Of a stretch of DNA of 63,332 bases, positions 18,429 to 27,143 are shown piece by piece. Origin of the DNA: Erythrobacter sp. (GTDB lineage: Bacteria > Pseudomonadota > Alphaproteobacteria > Sphingomonadales > Sphingomonadaceae); contig JAHEAV010000015.1 in assembly GCA_024642565.1 (NCBI GenBank), forward strand, positions 5,824-69,155, read 5' to 3'. Numbering within the stretch: position 1 is the first letter of the stretch; each line of letters opens with the position of its first letter. Below the pieces are notes generated by a model. The model did no database searches. It had not been told where the DNA came from and saw nothing but the letters and a program-made list of their open reading frames with translations. A program made the translations under genes and the position numbers.

Positions 18429-19466
18429 ATGCGCGCGGGATTGGCGATCTGGGCCAACCCTTCCAGCCCCCATGCCGAAGGTCGCAAGGCCAAGTCCGCA
18501 TTGGAAGGCGCGCGTGAACAAGTGAAGCAAGCGCTGGGCTGGCCGGGGGAAGTGATCTTCACCAGCGGCGCCAGCGATGCAGCGCGTCTGGCTTTCGATC
18601 AGGCCGTCGCGGATGATCAAATGCTGTGCGCGGCGGAACATGATTCGATCCGTTCCTTCGCCCAATACCGGGGCGCAGGCGTGGTGCCGGTATTACCCGA
18701 TGGGGCAATCGATCTTGCCGAACTGGAACGGTTCTGTACGCGGGCCGCTGACGCAGCGGCCAATTCCGGGAAGTATCGCTGCCTGGCGGCGGTTCAGCAT
18801 ATCAATTCCGAAACCGGCAATCAGCAGGATATCGATAGGGTTGCCGTGATCGTCCACCAAGGCGGCGGGCTGCTGTTGGTGGATTGCGCGCAAAGTGCTG
18901 GCAAATTCGACCTGCCCCAAGCCGCCGATATGGTGATAATTTCGGCGCATAAATTCGGTGGTCCGATCGGAATTGGGGCTTTGCTGGTGAAGGATTTTGC
19001 CATGCTGAAACCTACAGGTGGGCACGAACGCGGCTATCGGCGGGGAACGGAGAATCTGCCCGCCATTCTGGGAATGGCAGCGGCGCTGGCAGCTTGCGCA
19101 AAACCGTATCTTGCCCCGGACGTTCTGCAACCGATCGATCAGTTGGCGCGGGAAGTTCGTGAACTGGGCGGGGTCTGGCTGTCGGACCGACTGGCGCAGC
19201 CGACGCCCTATATCCAGGCGGTCGCAATGCCGAACATGTCAGGCAGCGCGCAATTGATGCGGTTTGATATGGCCGGTATTGCGGTAAGTCAGGGATCGGC
19301 CTGTTCATCGGGCACGCTAAAGACCAGTCATGTGCTGGAAGCGATGGGCATCGACGATGATCTTGCCGCGCGCATGATCCGGGTCAGTTTTGGCTGGAAC
19401 ACCAACCGCCCCGAAGTAGAACGCTTTTGCGAATTATGGTTGAAAATGGCCAAGGGAATTCAATGA
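18429..19466 (+). CDS. Cysteine desulfurase (NifS/IscS-like), 5' end disrupted
   Basis: PLP-dependent desulfurase. It has the PLP lysine in ISAHKFGGPIGIGALL and the active Cys in GSACSSG near the C-terminus. The same frame continues upstream of this first ATG and encodes RIYLDHAATTPIRPQAEAA, the expected family N-terminus, but no start codon serves it. An ATG at 18349 lies in another frame, and removing two bases from GCGAGC just after it would give MTEQTISRIYLDHAATTP. Alternatively translation begins at this ATG, which has GGAGG five bases upstream, losing about 20 conserved residues. First gene of an operon with a second desulfurase and a ferredoxin. Confidence 0.82.
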   Translation: MRAGLAIWANPSSPHAEGRKAKSALEGAREQVKQALGWPGEVIFTSGASDAARLAFDQAVADDQMLCAAEHDSIRSFAQYRGAGVVPVLPDGAIDLAELERFCTRAADAAANSGKYRCLAAVQHINSETGNQQDIDRVAVIVHQGGGLLLVDCAQSAGKFDLPQAADMVIISAHKFGGPIGIGALLVKDFAMLKPTGGHERGYRRGTENLPAILGMAAALAACAKPYLAPDVLQPIDQLAREVRELGGVWLSDRLAQPTPYIQAVAMPNMSGSAQLMRFDMAGIAVSQGSACSSGTLKTSHVLEAMGIDDDLAARMIRVSFGWNTNRPEVERFCELWLKMAKGIQ

Positions 19467-20551
19467 TCTATCTCGACTATCAAGCGTCAACGGCGCTGGC
19501 CCCCGAAGCGCGCGATGCGATGCTGCCTTGGCTTGGCGGGCCTGATAGCGCGGCATTTGGCAATCCGCACAGCCCGCATGTTCTGGGCCGGCAGGCAGCC
19601 GCTGCCGTGGCCTTGGCGCGCGAACGTGTGGCGGCGCTGCTACCGGCTGGTGGAACGCTGATTTTTACAGGTAGCGCGGTCGAGGCGATCAACCTCGCAA
19701 TGCGCGGATCTGCGCCGCTTGGCGATAAACGGCCACTGGCGGTTTCGGCAATCGAGCATGTCGCCGTGCTGGAGACTGCGCAGGCACTGGGCTGTCCGGT
19801 CACAACAATTCCGGTGTCCCGCGATGGTATCGCCCAGACCGATTGCGCGCTTGCACCGGGCACCCGCATGATCGCCCTGATGCAAGTGAACAACGAAATT
19901 GGCACAATTCAGCCGACCATTGATATGGCCAGGCGTGCCCGGGACATGGGCGCTCTACTGCTCGTCGATGCGGTGCAAGCTGCGGGCAAGATGGCCTTGG
20001 ACGAAGCCGATCTGATTGCCATCAGCGCCCATAAGATTCACGGTCCCAAGGGCATCGGCGCCCTGTGGGTGCGCGACGGAATCGCACTGGAACCCATTCT
20101 CACCGGCGGCGGGCAGGAAGCCGGTATCCGGTCGGGCACGCTCAGCCCGGCCCTGTGCGCCGGATTTGGCGCGGCGGCACAGGTCGCCCTTGAACGCCGC
20201 CAGTCTGACGCGGCTCATGCCGCCGAATTATGGGATTTGGCGCGGGAATTGTTTGCCGACTGGACCCTTAACGGCAGCGCGGATGCGCGCTGGCACGGCA
20301 ACCTGAATATCCGGCGCGATGGCCTCGATGTTGCGAGGCTGATGAGCGATTGCCGGGATATCTGCTTTTCCGCCGGTTCGGCCTGTTCCAGCGGCTCAGG
20401 CAAGGTCAGCCATGTGCTCCGGGCCATCGGGCTTGACGACAAGCAGGCGAAAAGTTCAATCAGGCTGGGATTCGGGCGCTATACGACGCCGGACGAAATT
20501 GGAGAGGCTGCCAGAAAGATCAAGGCTGCAGCGGCAGCACAGGGGGTCTGA
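19463..20551 (+). CDS. Second cysteine desulfurase (NifS/IscS-like)
   Basis: A 362-residue class V aminotransferase-fold desulfurase that removes sulfur from cysteine onto an enzyme Cys. It starts MIYLDYQASTALAPEA and keeps NNEIGTIQP, the PLP lysine in ISAHKIHGPKGIGALW and the Cys loop GSACSSGSGKVSHVLRAIG. Its ATG overlaps the preceding desulfurase stop by 4 bases. The pair are paralogues with the same short Cys loop. Unlike its partner, its N-terminus is intact. Confidence 0.93.
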   Translation: MIYLDYQASTALAPEARDAMLPWLGGPDSAAFGNPHSPHVLGRQAAAAVALARERVAALLPAGGTLIFTGSAVEAINLAMRGSAPLGDKRPLAVSAIEHVAVLETAQALGCPVTTIPVSRDGIAQTDCALAPGTRMIALMQVNNEIGTIQPTIDMARRARDMGALLLVDAVQAAGKMALDEADLIAISAHKIHGPKGIGALWVRDGIALEPILTGGGQEAGIRSGTLSPALCAGFGAAAQVALERRQSDAAHAAELWDLARELFADWTLNGSADARWHGNLNIRRDGLDVARLMSDCRDICFSAGSACSSGSGKVSHVLRAIGLDDKQAKSSIRLGFGRYTTPDEIGEAARKIKAAAAAQGV

Positions 20552-20883
20552 TGGTCCAAGTCCGTTTTGTTTCTGCCCAGGGCGAGATTACCGATACCGA
20601 GGCCGAGCCCGGTGTTTCCCTGCTTGAATGCGGGCAAGCGGCCGGAATGCCATTGGAAGGAACCTGCGAAGGTCAAATGGCATGTTCGACCTGCCATGTC
20701 GTTGTGGCGGCGGAGTGGTTCGCAAAACTGGCAGAGGCAAGCGACGACGAAGAAGACATGCTTGATCTCGCCGCCGGGGTGACCCGCACCAGCCGCCTGT
20801 CCTGCCAGATCATCCTTTCGCCTGCGCTTGACGGACTGGAAGTGCGAATCCCGCCAGAAAGCAGGGATATGCAGCGTATATGA
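20551..20883 (+). CDS. fdx: 2Fe-2S ferredoxin, adrenodoxin/ISC type
   Basis: A 110-residue ferredoxin. The cluster ligands are in CEGQMACSTC (C-x5-C-x2-C) near residues 39-48, with the fourth Cys in SRLSCQIIL near residue 86. It likely supplies electrons for Fe-S assembly with the two desulfurases, whose genes are fused to it by 1-4 base overlaps. No iscU, iscA or hscAB is present here. The start ATG shares one base with the preceding stop. Confidence 0.92.
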   Translation: MVQVRFVSAQGEITDTEAEPGVSLLECGQAAGMPLEGTCEGQMACSTCHVVVAAEWFAKLAEASDDEEDMLDLAAGVTRTSRLSCQIILSPALDGLEVRIPPESRDMQRI

Positions 20884-21017
20884 ACGCGGCAGATTCGTAA
20901 AAACCCTGCCCGATCCGGCAAATTCGATAGCCAATCCTGCGATAGTTCATCCACGAACGGGGAAACCGCACTTTTGCGCATTGTTAGCGGGACAACCCCG
21001 GTGTTAGGGCACGCGCC

Positions 21018-23312
21018 ATGGCCACAACTGAAACCGAAAAATCCGGCGCTGAACCTGCCGATTCGATCATCAACGAAAGTTTCGATTCCGCCTTGTCGGA
21101 ACGGTATCTGGTCTATGCCATGTCCACGATCACGGCACGCTCCCTGCCGGATCTGCGGGACGGCCTGAAACCTGTTCACCGCCGCTTGCTGTGGACCATG
21201 CGGCAACTGAAACTCGACCCCAGCAACGCCTATAAGAAAAGCGCGCGCGTGGTTGGCGAAGTGATCGGCAAATACCACCCTCATGGTGATACCGCCGCCT
21301 ATGATGCGATGGTGCGGCTCGCCCAGGATTTTTCCCTGCGCTATCCACTGGTCGAAGGGCAGGGCAATTTTGGCAATATCGATGGCGATAATGCCGCCGC
21401 CTATCGTTACACCGAAGCGCGCCTGACGCGCACGGCAATGCAATTGATGGCCGGGCTGGACGAAGGCACGGTCGATTTCATTCCGACCTATAATGGCGAG
21501 GAAGAAGAGCCCGAGCTGATGCCCGGCCTGTTCCCCAATCTTCTGGCGAATGGGGCAAGCGGGATCGCCGTGGGCATGGCGACCAACATCCCCAGCCATA
21601 ATGTCGCGGAAATCATCGATGCGACGCTGGAACTGATCGACAATCCGCATGTCGAACATGCGCGCCTGATGGAACTGTTCCATGGTCCGGACTTGCCAAC
21701 CGGCGGACTGATCGTGGACAGTCCTGAGGCGATTTCACTGGCCTATCAAACCGGGCGGGGCAGTTTTCGTGTGCGCGGGCGGTTCTTTGCCGCCGAAGCG
21801 GACAAGGCCGAAGATCGCGATGCGGGGATCGAGAGGCTGGGCGGCGGGCAATATCAACTGGTCATCAGCGAAATTCCCTATCAGGTGCAGAAGGGCAAGC
21901 TGATCGAACAGATCGCACAGGCGATCGCTGACAAGAAGCTGCCGATCCTGGAAGATGTGCGCGACGAAAGCGACGAGAAGATCCGCTTGGTTCTCGTGCC
22001 GAAAAACCGCAATGTCGACCCGGAATTACTGAAGGAATCGTTGTATAAGCTGACCGATCTGGAAAGCCGTTTCGGACTTAATCTCAATGTCCTCGACGCC
22101 ACGCGGACGCCGATGGTGATGGGGTTGAAGGAACTGCTGGGCCATTGGGTCGCCAGCCAGATCGATATTCTGCAACGCCGCAGCCAGCATCGGCTGAACC
22201 AGATCGCCGCGCGGCTGGAACTGCTCGAAGGCTATCTGATTGCCTTCCTCAATCTCGACCGGGTTATCGAGATCATTCGAACGGAGGACGAACCCAAGCA
22301 GGTCATGATGGCGGAATTCGGTCTTACTGACCGGCAGACGGAAGCGATCCTCAACATGCGGCTGCGCAGCTTGCGCAGGCTGGAGGAAATGCAGCTGCGC
22401 GGCGAGCGCGATGATTTGCTGAAAGAGCGCGAGGAGCTGGAAACCTTGCTGGCCTCTCCGGCCCGGCAGCGGACCCGGTTGAAACGTGATCTGAACGCAT
22501 TGCGCAAGGAATATGCCGAAGATACCGTGCTTGGACGGCGGCGAACAACCATTGCCGAAGCGGCGCCGACTGTTGAATTCTCAATGGACGCCATGATTGA
22601 AAAGGCGCCCGTTACGGTAATCCTTTCGGCCAAGGGCTGGATTCGCGGTGCCAGCGGGCACGAGCCGTTGGACAAGGAATTCAAGTTCAAGGAAGGCGAT
22701 GGCCCTGCCTTCGCCGTGCACGCGCAAACGACGGACAAGTTACTCATTGCCGTGGATAATGGCCGCTTCTACACACTGGGCTGCGACAAATTACCCGGTG
22801 CGCGCGGCTTTGGCGAACCGATCCGCAACATGATCGATATCGAGGCCGGCGGAGAGATTGTCGGCTTGCTGGTGCATCGTCCCAAGGGCCAGTTGCTGCT
22901 TGCGGCCACCAACGGCAAGGGGTTTGCTGCCGAAACCGGCGAATTGCTCGCAGAAACGCGCAAGGGCCGTCAGGTGGTCAATCTGAAAAGCGATACCAAG
23001 CTGGCAGTCGTGCGCGAAATCGCTGCCGAACATGATCATGTCGCCGTGGTGGGGGACAATCGCAAACTGGTGATCTTCAATCTGGAGGAGCTACCGATTT
23101 TGGGCCGGGGGCAGGGCGTAACCTTGCAGCGTTACCGCGATGGCGGCTTGTCCGACGCGATCAGTTTTACGCTTGAGGACGGTCTTAGTTGGGCAATGGG
23201 CGGCGATAGCGGGCGTACCAGGACGGAAAAGGAAGTCTGGCAATGGAAAGTCGCGCGTGGTGCGGCAGGCCGCCTGCCGCCGCAAGGATTTCCCCGGGAT
23301 AACCGGTTCTGA
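21018..23312 (+). CDS. parC: DNA topoisomerase IV subunit A
   Basis: A 764-residue type IIA topoisomerase A subunit that breaks and rejoins DNA to separate sister chromosomes. The N-terminal region has YAMSTITARSLPDLRDGLKP and the catalytic tyrosine in YRYTEARLT near residue 136. A coiled-coil/tower region (about 430-500) leads to a short C-terminal beta-pinwheel domain. The short C-terminal domain without a GyrA-box-like QRRGGKG motif supports ParC over GyrA. The quinolone-determining region contains HPHGDTAAYDAMVRLAQ. Monocistronic, followed by a hairpin. Confidence 0.93.
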   Translation: MATTETEKSGAEPADSIINESFDSALSERYLVYAMSTITARSLPDLRDGLKPVHRRLLWTMRQLKLDPSNAYKKSARVVGEVIGKYHPHGDTAAYDAMVRLAQDFSLRYPLVEGQGNFGNIDGDNAAAYRYTEARLTRTAMQLMAGLDEGTVDFIPTYNGEEEEPELMPGLFPNLLANGASGIAVGMATNIPSHNVAEIIDATLELIDNPHVEHARLMELFHGPDLPTGGLIVDSPEAISLAYQTGRGSFRVRGRFFAAEADKAEDRDAGIERLGGGQYQLVISEIPYQVQKGKLIEQIAQAIADKKLPILEDVRDESDEKIRLVLVPKNRNVDPELLKESLYKLTDLESRFGLNLNVLDATRTPMVMGLKELLGHWVASQIDILQRRSQHRLNQIAARLELLEGYLIAFLNLDRVIEIIRTEDEPKQVMMAEFGLTDRQTEAILNMRLRSLRRLEEMQLRGERDDLLKEREELETLLASPARQRTRLKRDLNALRKEYAEDTVLGRRRTTIAEAAPTVEFSMDAMIEKAPVTVILSAKGWIRGASGHEPLDKEFKFKEGDGPAFAVHAQTTDKLLIAVDNGRFYTLGCDKLPGARGFGEPIRNMIDIEAGGEIVGLLVHRPKGQLLLAATNGKGFAAETGELLAETRKGRQVVNLKSDTKLAVVREIAAEHDHVAVVGDNRKLVIFNLEELPILGRGQGVTLQRYRDGGLSDAISFTLEDGLSWAMGGDSGRTRTEKEVWQWKVARGAAGRLPPQGFPRDNRF

Positions 23313-23320
23313 ATGCAAAC

Positions 23321-23352
23321 GGGCCGAAACCGACAGTGGTCGGTTCCGGCCC
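23321..23352. terminator. Stem-loop between parC and the convergent exported-protein gene
   Basis: A 14-bp stem (GGGCCGAAACCGAC with GTCGGTTCCGGCCC, one mismatch) and a 4-base loop, starting 8 bases after the parC stop. No T-run follows on the plus strand, so it may act with Rho or serve both convergent genes. Confidence 0.55.
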
Positions 23353-23388
23353 TGATATGCAATTGCGTGAAACCCGGATTATGCGGGC

Positions 23389-23904
23389 TTATTGTGCCGC
23401 TTTGACCGAAGCTGCCGCGGTTTCGATCTGATCCTTGGTGAACAGCGCCAGCAGCATGCCATTGGCGTTCATTGCGAACTGATCACGTTTCAAGGCAACA
23501 GGCCCGGCTGCGGATTCAAGCACGACATTGTCGCCATCAACCGAAGTGATAGAACCGGCAGGCTGGTTGTCGGCGCTGCTTACCGCCGCCCCTTCGACCA
23601 ACGCGGCATCGCGTTTTGCCGCTGCGGCAGCCAGCTGTTCGTCAATCATGCCGTCGAGCTGGGCCTTGGTAACAGTGATGGTCGGACCGGTTTCTCCGGC
23701 GCCGAAGACATTGGCGGGAAGCGGTGCCATATGTTTTCCGGTGTTCACCGTAACAATGCCGTCTGCCACCGTTTCAACCGTACCAACAGCTTCGCCTTGT
23801 GGGCCGAAAACGGTGGCTCCCACGGCAACATCACCGGGCTTCGCCGTCGCGGCAGCCGCCGAAAAAGCCAGTGCCGCAGCTGCGGCCAATTTCAATAATT
23901 TCAT
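23389..23904 (-). CDS. Exported protein with two related domains, unknown function
   Basis: A 171-residue protein with a clear signal peptide (MKLLKLAAAAALAFSAAAATA). After it come two similar stretches: GATVFGPQGEAVGTVETVADG... with APLPANVFGAGETGPTITVTKAQLDG, and SSADNQPAGSITSVDGDNVVL... with VALKRDQFAMNANGMLLALFTKDQIE. Each resembles a PRC-barrel-like unit followed by a helix, indicating internal duplication. Similar small Ala-rich periplasmic proteins are common in Sphingomonadales, but I know no function. The start was set at the Met opening the signal peptide. Confidence 0.75.
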   Translation of the reverse strand: MKLLKLAAAAALAFSAAAATAKPGDVAVGATVFGPQGEAVGTVETVADGIVTVNTGKHMAPLPANVFGAGETGPTITVTKAQLDGMIDEQLAAAAAKRDAALVEGAAVSSADNQPAGSITSVDGDNVVLESAAGPVALKRDQFAMNANGMLLALFTKDQIETAAASVKAAQ

Positions 23905-24074
23905 CAATTCACTCCGTTTGAATGCGATAATCGGCGCAACCGTTTGCAGCCGGATGGCCCGGCGCGGTGATCGACCAATAATGGATGCGCATATCCAGTT
24001 CGCGGGTAGCCCCGCGTGTCTGCAAATCCCTGCTATGCAGGAAATACGCTTACCCGAAGCGGGGCAAGGCCCGC

Positions 24075-24118
24075 AAAAAGGTGCCAAGCCTTAACCTTTC
24101 GGATCTGGGCTTGGCAAC
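24075..24118 (-). terminator. Rho-independent terminator of the helicase gene
   Basis: On the minus strand, GGTTGCCAAGCC pairs with GGCTTGGCACC across a 17-base loop and is followed directly by TTTTTG. It lies about 80 bases after the helicase stop codon. Nothing else recognisable lies between the helicase gene and the upstream exported-protein gene. Confidence 0.8.
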
Positions 24119-24194
24119 CTTTGTTGCATTATCGTGGTGAAGATGAAGCGGGAGTGAAGCCGCTGAAGAGGTCAGCGATTATTCGTAGCGCCAA

Positions 24195-25709
24195 TCAGTA
24201 ACTGGCGCGCGAGCTGCGGGCACGCCGGTCACCGCCGCCATGCCGGTTGCCACCGGCGCCGCGATCATCGCGGGGCTTCGCGGCTGTCACAGGATTCGTT
24301 ACGGGGCCGCGGCCACCGTCTTTGCGCGCGCCATTGTGCGTGGCACTGCGTGCGCCGCCAGCATCATCGCCGCGCTGGTCGCGGCGTTGACCGCCACCGG
24401 GTCCGCGCCGACCTGAGCCATTATTGCGGCCATCGCTGCGTCCATCATGGCGGCCGTTACCACCGGGTCCGCGGCCGCGCCCATGTGCGCGGCGTTCGCC
24501 ATCCGGTGCCCGCTCTGCGCCAGAGCGTTTTGCGGCCGGGGCCGGCAATGTCTTGGCCAGCATCTGGAAATTTTCCGGCAGCGGCATCGGGGAAAGCTTC
24601 ACCCCGGTCAGCCGCTCGATACCCTTGATGTAAGGCTTTTCGTCGGCTGCAATATAGGAAATGGCGATTCCATCCGCGCCTGCGCGGGCAGTTCGGCCAA
24701 TCCGGTGCACATATTGTTCGCTGACATTGGGGATTTCAAAGTTGAACACGTGGCTAACCCCCGTCACATCGATACCGCGTGCAGCAATATCGGTTGCGAT
24801 CAGTACCGGCACGGTCCCGTTACGGAAACCGTCCAGAGCGCGGGTGCGCTGTGCCTGGGATTTGTTGCCGTGGATTGCCGCAGCGTTGATCCCGGCGGCA
24901 ACCAGATGGCGCACAACCTTGTCCGCGCCATGTTTGGTGCGGGTAAAGACCAGGCTGCGTTCAATCGATTTGTCGTCCAGACCGGCCTTCAGCGTCAAGG
25001 TAAGCAGCGCCTGCTTTTCGGCCTGGTTGATGAAGATCCCGTATTGTTCCACCCTTTCGGCAGTGGTCGATTGCGGGGCGACTTCGACCCGAACCGGGTT
25101 CTTGATGAAGCGGCGGCCCAGATCCGCGATCGATTGCGGCATGGTAGCGGAAAAGAACAGGCTCTGCCGGTCTTCAGGCAGCATCGCAGCAATGCGGGTC
25201 AAAGGTTTGATAAAGCCAAGGTCCATCATCTGGTCCGCTTCGTCGAGCACGAAGATTTCCACATGGCGCAAAGTCAGCGCGCGCTGTTCGATCAGGTCGA
25301 GCAAGCGCCCAGGCGTGGCGACCAGAACATCGCAACCGGGAACCAGCTTGCGGGCCTGTTTGCTGGCAGGAACGCCGCCAAAAATGCACTGGACCGACAG
25401 GTTCAGATATTTTGCATAGCCTTCCATATTGTCGGCAATCTGCGCAGCAAGTTCGCGGGTTGGCGAAAGCACCAGCATGCGGCAGCCCGATGGGAAGCGC
25501 CCGACCGGCTTTTTTGCCAGATGATGCAGTGACGGAAGCGAAAAGGCAGCGGTTTTACCGGTACCGGTTTGTGCGATACCCAAGAGGTCGCGCCCTTCCA
25601 TAAGTGCAGGGATTGCCTGTTTCTGGATCGGGGTAGGTGTATCGTATCCCTTGGCGGCCAGAGCCTTTAAAATAGGTTCGGCAAGGCCAAGAGTGTTGAA
25701 ATAAGACAT
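24195..25709 (-). CDS. DEAD-box RNA helicase, RhlE type
   Basis: ATP-dependent RNA helicase, 504 residues. In order: Q motif (FNTLGLAEPILKAL...TPTPIQ), motif I AQTGTGKT near residue 46, motif Ia PTRELAAQ, motif II VLDEADQMMDLGF, motif III FSATMPQ, and the motif VI HRIGRTARAG. From about residue 385 the tail is rich in Arg, Gly and Asn (RGRGPGGNGRHDGR and similar), a low-complexity RNA-binding or condensate-forming tail. I chose the ATG before SYFNTLGL. Such helicases act in ribosome assembly and cold adaptation. Confidence 0.94.
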   Translation of the reverse strand: MSYFNTLGLAEPILKALAAKGYDTPTPIQKQAIPALMEGRDLLGIAQTGTGKTAAFSLPSLHHLAKKPVGRFPSGCRMLVLSPTRELAAQIADNMEGYAKYLNLSVQCIFGGVPASKQARKLVPGCDVLVATPGRLLDLIEQRALTLRHVEIFVLDEADQMMDLGFIKPLTRIAAMLPEDRQSLFFSATMPQSIADLGRRFIKNPVRVEVAPQSTTAERVEQYGIFINQAEKQALLTLTLKAGLDDKSIERSLVFTRTKHGADKVVRHLVAAGINAAAIHGNKSQAQRTRALDGFRNGTVPVLIATDIAARGIDVTGVSHVFNFEIPNVSEQYVHRIGRTARAGADGIAISYIAADEKPYIKGIERLTGVKLSPMPLPENFQMLAKTLPAPAAKRSGAERAPDGERRAHGRGRGPGGNGRHDGRSDGRNNGSGRRGPGGGQRRDQRGDDAGGARSATHNGARKDGGRGPVTNPVTAAKPRDDRGAGGNRHGGGDRRARSSRASY

Positions 25710-25802
25710 GAATATACTTTCAGCATGCGCCAATCGGACCCCGCGAAAATGGGAGTCCGGGCGCAGAAATAGGGTCTGCGACCCAAGCGTGAAAAGGGAA
25801 GC

Positions 25803-25819
25803 TTAGCGAGTAACGCTAA
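25803..25819 (-). promoter_or_regulatory. Short inverted repeat in the helicase leader
   Basis: TTAGCG-AGTAA-CGCTAA, a perfect 6-bp inverted repeat with a 5-base loop, about 95 bases upstream of the helicase start. It may be an operator or a 5' leader hairpin. A second hairpin (GCGTATG/CATACGC, 25883-25901) lies nearer the cca stop and could be its terminator, although it has no T-run. Confidence 0.3.
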
Positions 25820-25964
25820 CCGTGCGTCAGCTGCGGGACTTGGCACCATTTTTAGCGGCGAAGTTCACGCTTGCAGCCGATTGCGTATGCTTATCATACG
25901 CCGGACGTTGCGGGCCATGTAGTGCGGGACATATGAATAAGCAATGAAATTACGTGAAGTGCGA

Positions 25965-27143
25965 TTATTCTTTCGCCAGTTCTTCGTCCAGAATGGCCGA
26001 AACGCGGGCTTCTTCGGGGAAATTTTCTGTAATCCACCGGTTTTCAACCTGATCCAGAATACGCGCGACAGCTGGCCCGGCCATAACCCCCCGCCGCACA
26101 ATCTCCCCGCCTTTCAACGGAAACACAGGCGATCGCCAACCATTTAGCGGTGCAGGGTCGGCGCCGATAAGCAGCAGCCGGTCAATCGCGCATTCCGGGC
26201 CTTCACGGTATGCAAGCGCGTGCGGGTTTTCCCCATCGCGCAGGTCGCGCGCGGCGATGGATTGCAACTGTTGCCGCTGGCTGCGTGAAAGCCGCAATCT
26301 TGTGCTCACCGCCGCGGCAATGGCGGGCAAGGCGGGTAGCAGGGCAGCGAGGCGGCGGATCGGATCGGGCGCGGTCCCCGCAGCCCTTTCAGCGGGGATC
26401 AGCTGTTCCAATATTCCCAGTTCATGACGGCCCGTTTCGGGCAGGATGACCTGCAGAACATGAAGTTGGTGCATCCGCCTAACCGTTGAGGATGGATCGG
26501 GAAGGGCCAGCAAGGTCAGCAATTCCCATCCCACCCGTTCGCGCGACAGGCCCTTCAGCGTATCTGCCAATTCGGTACAGGCATCTTCGGCTTCCGCGTC
26601 CAGTTCCGATCCAAAGCGCGCCTGAAAGCGGAAATAGCGCAGGATACGCAAATGGTCTTCGCGGATGCGCTGGCGGGCATCGCCGATAAACCGCACCCGC
26701 CGTGCTGCCAGATCGGCCAGCCCGCCAAAATAGTCGGCAATTTCCAGCGTTTCCGGGTGCACAAACAGCGCATTGATGGTGAAATCACGCCGCGCCGCGT
26801 CCTCCCGCCAATCCTGTGCGAAGGCGACTGTGGCACGGCGCCCGTCGGTGGAGACATCGCGGCGCAATGTGGTGATCTCCACATGGCCGCCGGGAAGCAG
26901 CGCGGTAACGGTGCCGTGGTCGATACCGGTCGGGATGGTGCGGATTCCGGCGGTTTCCAGCCGAGTGATGACCTCTTGCGGCGCCAGCGGTGTCGCCGCA
27001 TCAATGTCCTGAACATCCGCGCCCAGCAGTGTGTCCCGGACCGCTCCACCAACCCAGCGAGTGTTTTCCGCGCCGAGCACACCAACCAGTTGCGCAAGAT
27101 CTGCGCGCGTTGTCCACGGGGCGGGAGGCAAGAGTTCAGCCAT
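25965..27143 (-). CDS. CCA tRNA nucleotidyltransferase / poly(A) polymerase family
   Basis: A 392-residue class II nucleotidyltransferase. The head has RWVGGAVRDTLLG near residue 30, the catalytic DIDAAT acidic pair near residue 51, and RRDFTINAL near residue 110. The RNA-binding neck has REDHLRILRYFRFQARFG. It most likely adds or repairs CCA ends on tRNA; a poly(A) polymerase role cannot be excluded. The tRNA-Val in this window already encodes CCA, so repair is a likely role. Its start overlaps the Nudix gene by 8 bases. Confidence 0.9.
   Translation of the reverse strand: MAELLPPAPWTTRADLAQLVGVLGAENTRWVGGAVRDTLLGADVQDIDAATPLAPQEVITRLETAGIRTIPTGIDHGTVTALLPGGHVEITTLRRDVSTDGRRATVAFAQDWREDAARRDFTINALFVHPETLEIADYFGGLADLAARRVRFIGDARQRIREDHLRILRYFRFQARFGSELDAEAEDACTELADTLKGLSRERVGWELLTLLALPDPSSTVRRMHQLHVLQVILPETGRHELGILEQLIPAERAAGTAPDPIRRLAALLPALPAIAAAVSTRLRLSRSQRQQLQSIAARDLRDGENPHALAYREGPECAIDRLLLIGADPAPLNGWRSPVFPLKGGEIVRRGVMAGPAVARILDQVENRWITENFPEEARVSAILDEELAKE

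Noticed and set aside
24447-25532. Antisense open frame of about 360 codons opposite the helicase gene
   Set aside because: Covers the conserved helicase motifs on the other strand and has no recognisable fold or ribosome site.
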